Source: Magnetococcales bacterium DCbin4
GTDB lineage: Bacteria; Pseudomonadota; Magnetococcia; Magnetococcales; UBA8363
Length of the DNA: 39,097 nucleotides
Direction of reading: 5' to 3'
NCBI GenBank assembly: GCA_002753735.1
Contig: PEAN01000035.1
Span: forward strand, 1 to 39,097
Made by a program: the position numbers and the translations under genes. The notes beneath the pieces were generated by a model. That model had not been told where the DNA came from. It made no database searches and saw nothing but the letters and a program-made list of their open reading frames with translations. Of the stretch, positions 35,270-39,097 are shown piece after piece (position 1 is the stretch's first letter; each line of letters opens with the position of its first letter).

Positions 35270-36250
35270 TCATGGTTGGTTTCGTTTCGCATCGGGATGT
35301 TTGCTCACCGTAAACCGCGCCACACGATCCAGCAACGCCTTCTGTTCCTTCGGCTTCTCGGGTGCCATGTCCGATACCGCACGCAAAAGATCAAGGAATT
35401 CCGCCTGACCCGGCAAGGGGCGCCAACGCGCCGCTTCCGCTTCACGGCGATCCTGGATCAACATTTCAGCAGCGCTGTTCAAAACCTCTTGATCCAGCTT
35501 GAAATGGACTTTGGCCCGTTCGATCAAATGTTGTTTCAGTGGTTTTTCTTCCCTGGGCAACCCCATGTGCAGCACCAGACAGCGACGCACAAAAGCGGGC
35601 GGCAAAGCACGTTCCTCGTTGGTGGTGATGATCACCAGCGGCACTTTTTCCGTGCGCATGACCGGATCTTCCCATCCGGGAGGGTGAAGACTTCCCATCC
35701 CCAACGCCTCAAGCAATCCATTGGGGACATCGGATTCCGCCTTGTCGATCTCATCGATCAGGACCACACATCCGTTGTTCGAATCGCACCCTTCAGCTTG
35801 ACGCGGTGGCTTGTGTTGATGCTTTGCCGCTTGTTTTGCCGCCGAATCCCAGTTCAACGCCCACCACAGCGGACGGGGATGCACAAAATTGCGCACGGCC
35901 AGATCACGATGCAGTTCTTCCCGTGAAGTCACATCCCCGCAGGCGCCCCGCAATTGCGCCTCGGCCAACCGGGACACCGCATCATAATGCCACAGCAGGT
36001 CGGAAGATTCGGTACGGGAATCGACGACAAACTGGACATAGGCCCGCTTCAAAACCACAGCCGCCGCCCGTGCCAATTGACTTTTGCCAATCCCGGGTTC
36101 GCCCCGCACCAGCAACGGGCGTTGCGCAGCCAATGCCGCTTCCACGGCATGAAGGTCCAGTTCACTGAAAAAATGATTCAGTGCCGGAAAACCATCCGTG
36201 GCAGGACGTTGGATTGTAGCTCCAGGTTTGATCTTCATTTGAAGACTCAT
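35270..36250 (-). CDS. MoxR-family AAA+ ATPase
   Basis: A 326-residue AAA+ protein. Walker A is GEPGIGKS (50-57), Walker B is VLIDEIDK (163-170), sensor 1 is TTNEE (Asn211) and the arginine-finger region is FVRRCL (222-223). Family-typical LLVRGEPGIGKSQLARAAA and NGLLEALGMGSLHPP segments are present, with an insertion of about 50 residues before Walker B. MoxR ATPases act as chaperones together with vWA proteins. Its partner here is probably the vWA-like/FGS product downstream. AAGGA precedes the ATG; the protease gene ends 13 bp upstream, so they are co-transcribed. Confidence 0.92.
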   Translation of the reverse strand: MSLQMKIKPGATIQRPATDGFPALNHFFSELDLHAVEAALAAQRPLLVRGEPGIGKSQLARAAAVVLKRAYVQFVVDSRTESSDLLWHYDAVSRLAEAQLRGACGDVTSREELHRDLAVRNFVHPRPLWWALNWDSAAKQAAKHQHKPPRQAEGCDSNNGCVVLIDEIDKAESDVPNGLLEALGMGSLHPPGWEDPVMRTEKVPLVIITTNEERALPPAFVRRCLVLHMGLPREEKPLKQHLIERAKVHFKLDQEVLNSAAEMLIQDRREAEAARWRPLPGQAEFLDLLRAVSDMAPEKPKEQKALLDRVARFTVSKHPDAKRNQP

Positions 36251-36263
36251 GTCTCTTTCCTTC

Positions 36264-37733
36264 TCATTTGTCCTTCAGGGGAACCATGCGGCGTACTGAA
36301 TTATATTGCCCAACCTCAAATTTTTTCAGTTGGATATCGTCGTTCAAAGCAAGACAGGCAATGGGATATTTTTCTGAGATATATTCCATCATTTTACGTA
36401 TTTCCGTTTGTTTATTTGAATCACTTGGCATAAGAAACGCCAGATAGGATGTACGTTTCCCAGCATCCCGCTCATCTTTGAGATAATCTAAAACGACAGG
36501 TAGTTTCTCATAAAGATCTCTTACTTGTTCTCCAGGTTCTTCATCATAGAATTTATTGACCAAATGATGATTCAAATCATTGATAAATTTATCTTGCGAA
36601 CCAAAACCGGAATCTGGAGCATCCGGCAATTGAAGGACCCCCTTCGGAAATTGAGTTTCCCTTTCTCTTGGACGAAACCGTGTTTCCCGGCTATCGACAC
36701 CCGCCATGACGATTTCCGCCACGGTCGCATGAAAGGCCGGCACATCAACAAGCAATGCTTTGTTTTTTTTCTTATCGATCCGAACACCCTCAATAACACC
36801 ATGGTCATACAAAGCGGGCAATAGTAACATAAAGACATCGTACAATACATCCGCATGATTGGCCTCCCCATTCTCGACAGCATTCAACCATGCAGTATTA
36901 AAGGCTTTCAACATGTCATGGAATGAAACCTCCAGGAGACAATCCGCCAATATCCCCACTTTTTTTTCTGGAGATGCACCACTCCATGTATCGTTCTTTA
37001 TCAATCCCCTCGCCACTGAATCAATAATATCGAATGAATTCTTAATCTTTCCCATTAAACGGCCACGATATTCATTGATCCTTTTCTGCTTGTCGTCGTA
37101 TCCAATCGCTTTACGAAAATCAGAATCCTCCAGCATCTTCCAGGAAGGAACCGCATGTATTCTTGCGCTATTGAAACCTGTCGGATTGGATCTTACGATA
37201 CCAAGAATCTTCCTCCGGACAAAGACCGCCATCCCGGAAACCCCCTTCCATCCTTCTTCCCGATCTGGATTCGCATCTTCGGAGAGTTCAAAGCAGGGTT
37301 CGGCATCCGCCTTGGAATACACACGGCCTTGAAAGCTGGCGGCCTTTGGAAGTTCTTTCCGCCGAGCCACATGTGGAAAACCCTCGCTGGCCCACCGTGT
37401 GTCCTCGCTTGGCCGATCCGATGAAAGAAACAGAGACTCCTTTGGCGTCCACTCCTTTTCAGGAAGACGCAGCAACGCGGCATCCAGTTCACCCTCGCCA
37501 CGCCAAACAATCGCATCATCCGCCAACGTCAACCAACCCTGATCGCCATCCACCTTTGGTTTGTGGTACCACCATTTGGCTTTGATAGGCTTCTGATTGT
37601 CCCGGTCCTTGGTTTCCAGGACATGTCTGGCCGTCAGAATCAAGTTCGGCACTACAGGGTAACCCGTGGCCAATTCAGCAAGGCCGTCCTTGCTCGGAAC
37701 ACTGATCAGCACCACATAATTTTTAAAATTCAT
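36264..37733 (-). CDS. Trypsin-like serine protease of the conflict operon
   Basis: A 489-residue protein with an N-terminal chymotrypsin-fold domain (about 1-210). A catalytic triad can be proposed: His37 in LILTARHVL, Asp84 in GELDAALLRL and Ser166 in GVSGMAVF, with the following LGIV strand. No signal peptide, so it is cytoplasmic. The C-terminal 280 residues are mostly helical with no domain I recognise; they may be a sensor or effector. ATG 37733 is preferred over the adjacent TTG. It lies 14 bp after the Trypco2-like gene and 13 bp before moxR. In MoxR-vWA systems such proteases are proposed as proteolytic relays or effectors. Confidence 0.85.
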   Translation of the reverse strand: MNFKNYVVLISVPSKDGLAELATGYPVVPNLILTARHVLETKDRDNQKPIKAKWWYHKPKVDGDQGWLTLADDAIVWRGEGELDAALLRLPEKEWTPKESLFLSSDRPSEDTRWASEGFPHVARRKELPKAASFQGRVYSKADAEPCFELSEDANPDREEGWKGVSGMAVFVRRKILGIVRSNPTGFNSARIHAVPSWKMLEDSDFRKAIGYDDKQKRINEYRGRLMGKIKNSFDIIDSVARGLIKNDTWSGASPEKKVGILADCLLEVSFHDMLKAFNTAWLNAVENGEANHADVLYDVFMLLLPALYDHGVIEGVRIDKKKNKALLVDVPAFHATVAEIVMAGVDSRETRFRPRERETQFPKGVLQLPDAPDSGFGSQDKFINDLNHHLVNKFYDEEPGEQVRDLYEKLPVVLDYLKDERDAGKRTSYLAFLMPSDSNKQTEIRKMMEYISEKYPIACLALNDDIQLKKFEVGQYNSVRRMVPLKDK

Positions 37734-37747
37734 CAATGGCTACTCCA

Positions 37748-38074
37748 TCATGCCGAAGGATCCGGTACCCGGTCCGAAACATACACATCCAAACCTCCCT
37801 TCCTATCCGAATTCATCGGTTTGAGCTTCAATCGAACCTTCATGATGGATTCCGATTTCACCTCCCCCTTGGCCTTGGCATCGATCACCCAAAACTTCAC
37901 CCCAGCTTCGACACCGCCCGTTTTTGTGGCAGCAACACTCAAATCAAGGTCGATTTCCTCAACTTTAAACCTTATTTCCTTATTATTTCCTTGATGTTGC
38001 GCCGTCAGCAATTCGTCGCGCAAATTTGCGATGGCGCTGGAAAGCTGGATCAAACCTTCTTTTTCCCCGGACAT
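37748..38074 (-). CDS. Trypco2-like (trypsin-co-occurring domain) protein
   Basis: A 108-residue protein. It has an N-terminal helix (LIQLSSAIANLRDELLTAQ) followed by alternating strands (KEIRFKVEEIDLDLSVAA, GVEAGVKFWVIDAKAKGE, MKVRLKLKPM). This matches the small trypsin-co-occurring domain 2 found beside trypsin-fold proteases in prokaryotic conflict operons. Its partner would be the protease encoded 14 bp downstream. It is first gene of the minus-strand operon, with GAAAGGGGGA before the ATG. Its activity is unknown; a regulatory or adaptor role is inferred from association. Confidence 0.8.
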   Translation of the reverse strand: MSGEKEGLIQLSSAIANLRDELLTAQHQGNNKEIRFKVEEIDLDLSVAATKTGGVEAGVKFWVIDAKAKGEVKSESIMKVRLKLKPMNSDRKGGLDVYVSDRVPDPSA

Positions 38075-38106
38075 GGAATCCCCCTTTCAATCAATTGAAA
38101 TGTACC

Positions 38107-38128
38107 AGTATCATCGGATGATGATACT
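38107..38128. promoter_or_regulatory. Palindrome between divergent genes: candidate operator
   Basis: Perfect inverted repeat AGTATCATC / GATGATACT with a 4-nt spacer, 33 bp ahead of the first gene of the conflict operon and 48 bp ahead of the divergent gene. On the minus strand TTGATA followed by CATCAT at 17-bp spacing, and on the plus strand TTGAAA followed by a GATGAT-like box, would both place promoter elements over it. A dimeric repressor could control both directions. No regulator gene is adjacent. Confidence 0.5.
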
Positions 38129-38176
38129 TTATGGCAAAAATATCAAAACCAAAATCAATACCAAAAGGAGAAAACC

Positions 38177-38806
38177 GTGGATCATGAACAAAATATTGAA
38201 CAATTGGTCAACCAACTGGAAACCTTGACCCGAATCGTCGCGGCCAGCGAACGTCGTCACCAACAGATGGCAAAATCATTGCGGTGGTTGGGGATCACCT
38301 TTGCCAGTCTGATGGTCATGATGGTGATGCTGCTCGGCAACGGCGTCACCCAGGCCATCGCCGAAGTCCAGGGGCCGGGCAGCAGACTGGAGGCGGTCCT
38401 GGAAAAGGTGGAAGGGATGTTGAGTAAATTAATGCAGGAAAAACAAACCATCGGTGGCTTGATCGGCAATATGGCAGCACTGGCGGCATGGGCCAATGAA
38501 CGGGTGCATGATCCCGAAGTCAAACAACTCGGCAACGAAATGATGACCTTGGGCGCACGGATCAAACAGGATTCCGATCTGATGCGCGGGATGATCTATA
38601 CCTCATCCACCCCACTGGATCGGCAAAATGTCCGGGTCTGGAAAAACGTGGGCGACCTCCAGTTGAATGACCCGATCGCTTCGCCGGCGGTGGCGGCACA
38701 TCAGATTTCCGGGTCGGTGGCGGGATCGCTCAATGCCATGGTCTGGTCGATGGATTCCACCGCGGGACGCATGGGACGGGCATGGTCCTGGATGCCCTCC
38801 CCATAA
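38177..38806 (+). CDS. Hypothetical single-pass membrane protein
   Basis: A 209-residue protein I do not recognise. GTG start with AAAAGGAG six nt before it. The N-terminal 35 residues form a charged amphipathic helix (NIEQLVNQLETLTRIVAASE), followed by one transmembrane helix (about 38-60, WLGITFASLMVMMVMLLGNG) and a likely periplasmic, helix-rich Met/Ala-rich remainder (LEAVLEKVEGMLSKLMQEK). Divergent from the conflict operon across a palindrome; whether it belongs to that system is unknown. Confidence 0.7.
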   Translation: MDHEQNIEQLVNQLETLTRIVAASERRHQQMAKSLRWLGITFASLMVMMVMLLGNGVTQAIAEVQGPGSRLEAVLEKVEGMLSKLMQEKQTIGGLIGNMAALAAWANERVHDPEVKQLGNEMMTLGARIKQDSDLMRGMIYTSSTPLDRQNVRVWKNVGDLQLNDPIASPAVAAHQISGSVAGSLNAMVWSMDSTAGRMGRAWSWMPSP

Positions 38807-38831
38807 TTAAAAGAAAAAAGGGGTCTCAAGG

Positions 38832-39006
38832 GATTGCCCCCAGGGTGTTGACTTTGGTTTTTACTTTACATCCCCCACAGAGGACTGGGGGATGTAAAAC
38901 GAAAAAACATTAAAATCAACAAACCCTGGAGGACTTCGTCCCCCAGACCCCCTGTGGGGGATGTAAAACCAAAATCAAAAACAAAGTCAACACCCTGGGG
39001 GCAATC
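38832..39006. repeat. Nested inverted repeats in the right intergenic region
   Basis: A perfect 24-bp inverted repeat has arms at 38832-38855 and 38983-39006. Between them lie a 12-bp-arm hairpin (38865-38898) and a second copy of GGGGGATGTAAAAC (38956-38969). A further hairpin TGGGGG/CCCCCA (38996-39011) overlaps the right arm. The same G/C-rich wording occurs near 24821 and at the left edge. It looks like a dispersed intergenic repeat family. No ORF is present. Confidence 0.8.
38865..38898. terminator. 12-bp-arm hairpin downstream of the hypothetical gene
   Basis: TTTACATCCCCC and GGGGGATGTAAA around a 10-nt loop, beginning 58 bp after the stop codon of the hypothetical gene. It could end its transcript, although the T-run is weak and it is also part of the repeat cluster. 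Confidence 0.45.
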
Positions 39007-39074
39007 CCCCATATGCGTTAATTTTCTATAAACCGTTTATTGAATGCCAGGAAATGTGTCAGAATGTGCGCATT

Positions 39075-39097
39075 ATGGCTAATTCAATCAAACTGAC
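39075..39097 (+). CDS. Possible start of a gene cut by the window edge
   Basis: An ATG at 39075 opens MANSIKL and runs off the right end. No convincing ribosome binding site precedes it, and too little sequence is present to identify a product. Confidence 0.2.

Noticed and set aside
1-39097. rRNA, tRNA, integrase/att sites, transposases, magnetosome genes
   Set aside because: None recognised on either strand, so the conflict locus cannot be assigned to a mobile island from this window.

Overview
The window looks like a chromosomal segment of a Gram-negative proteobacterium. Outer-membrane lipoprotein, FimV/HubP-type and MscK-type genes are present, RNase E carries an acidic insertion of the alphaproteobacterial kind, and the leuC-leuD-leuB-asd-fimV order is a proteobacterial one. 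The overall flavour (polar hub proteins, diversity-generating retroelement, many degenerate signalling proteins) would fit the Magnetococcia/Etaproteobacteria. That assignment is inference only; no magnetosome genes, rRNA or tRNA are visible.

Layout. 1-7.2 kb: rne (minus) diverges from rluC (plus), followed by a large pseudokinase-FHA protein and a HAD phosphatase. 7.4-17.3 kb: leucine/aspartate-family operon leuC, a GST-like gene, leuD, leuB, asd, two FimV-type membrane proteins and a GT4 glycosyltransferase. 17.4-24.2 kb: an MscK-like channel, convergent with a WecG/TagA glycosyltransferase and an AAC(3)-type acyltransferase, then a TerC-family protein and an OmpA/thrombospondin-3 lipoprotein ending in a strong hairpin. 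24.2-29.1 kb (minus): an internally deleted kamA-type remnant, then a NhaD-type transporter, a poly-HAMP histidine kinase and a REC-ArsR-type response regulator in one operon.

29.5-38.1 kb (minus) is the outstanding region. In transcription order it encodes a Trypco2-like protein, a trypsin-fold protease, a MoxR AAA+ ATPase, a large protein with a degenerate vWA-like region and a C-terminal formylglycine-generating-enzyme/sulfatase-modifying-factor (FGS, C-type-lectin-like) domain, an HRDC protein, a DGR reverse transcriptase, a template repeat, and a second stand-alone FGS protein. Both FGS genes end in a variable repeat. Against the template repeat I count 15 and 13 substitutions, every one at a template adenine, and a 56-bp hairpin lies 38 bp past each variable repeat but not past the template. 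This is a complete diversity-generating retroelement with two targets, built into a MoxR/vWA/protease NTP-dependent conflict system of the type described by Aravind and colleagues. The likely logic is a hypervariable FGS domain that recognises an invader-derived or surface ligand, MoxR-vWA remodelling that sets a threshold, and the protease as effector or relay.

38.1-39.1 kb: a divergent small membrane-anchored protein of unknown function, a perfect 9-bp-arm palindrome in the divergent promoter region, and a cluster of nested inverted repeats related to elements near 24.8 kb and at the left edge.
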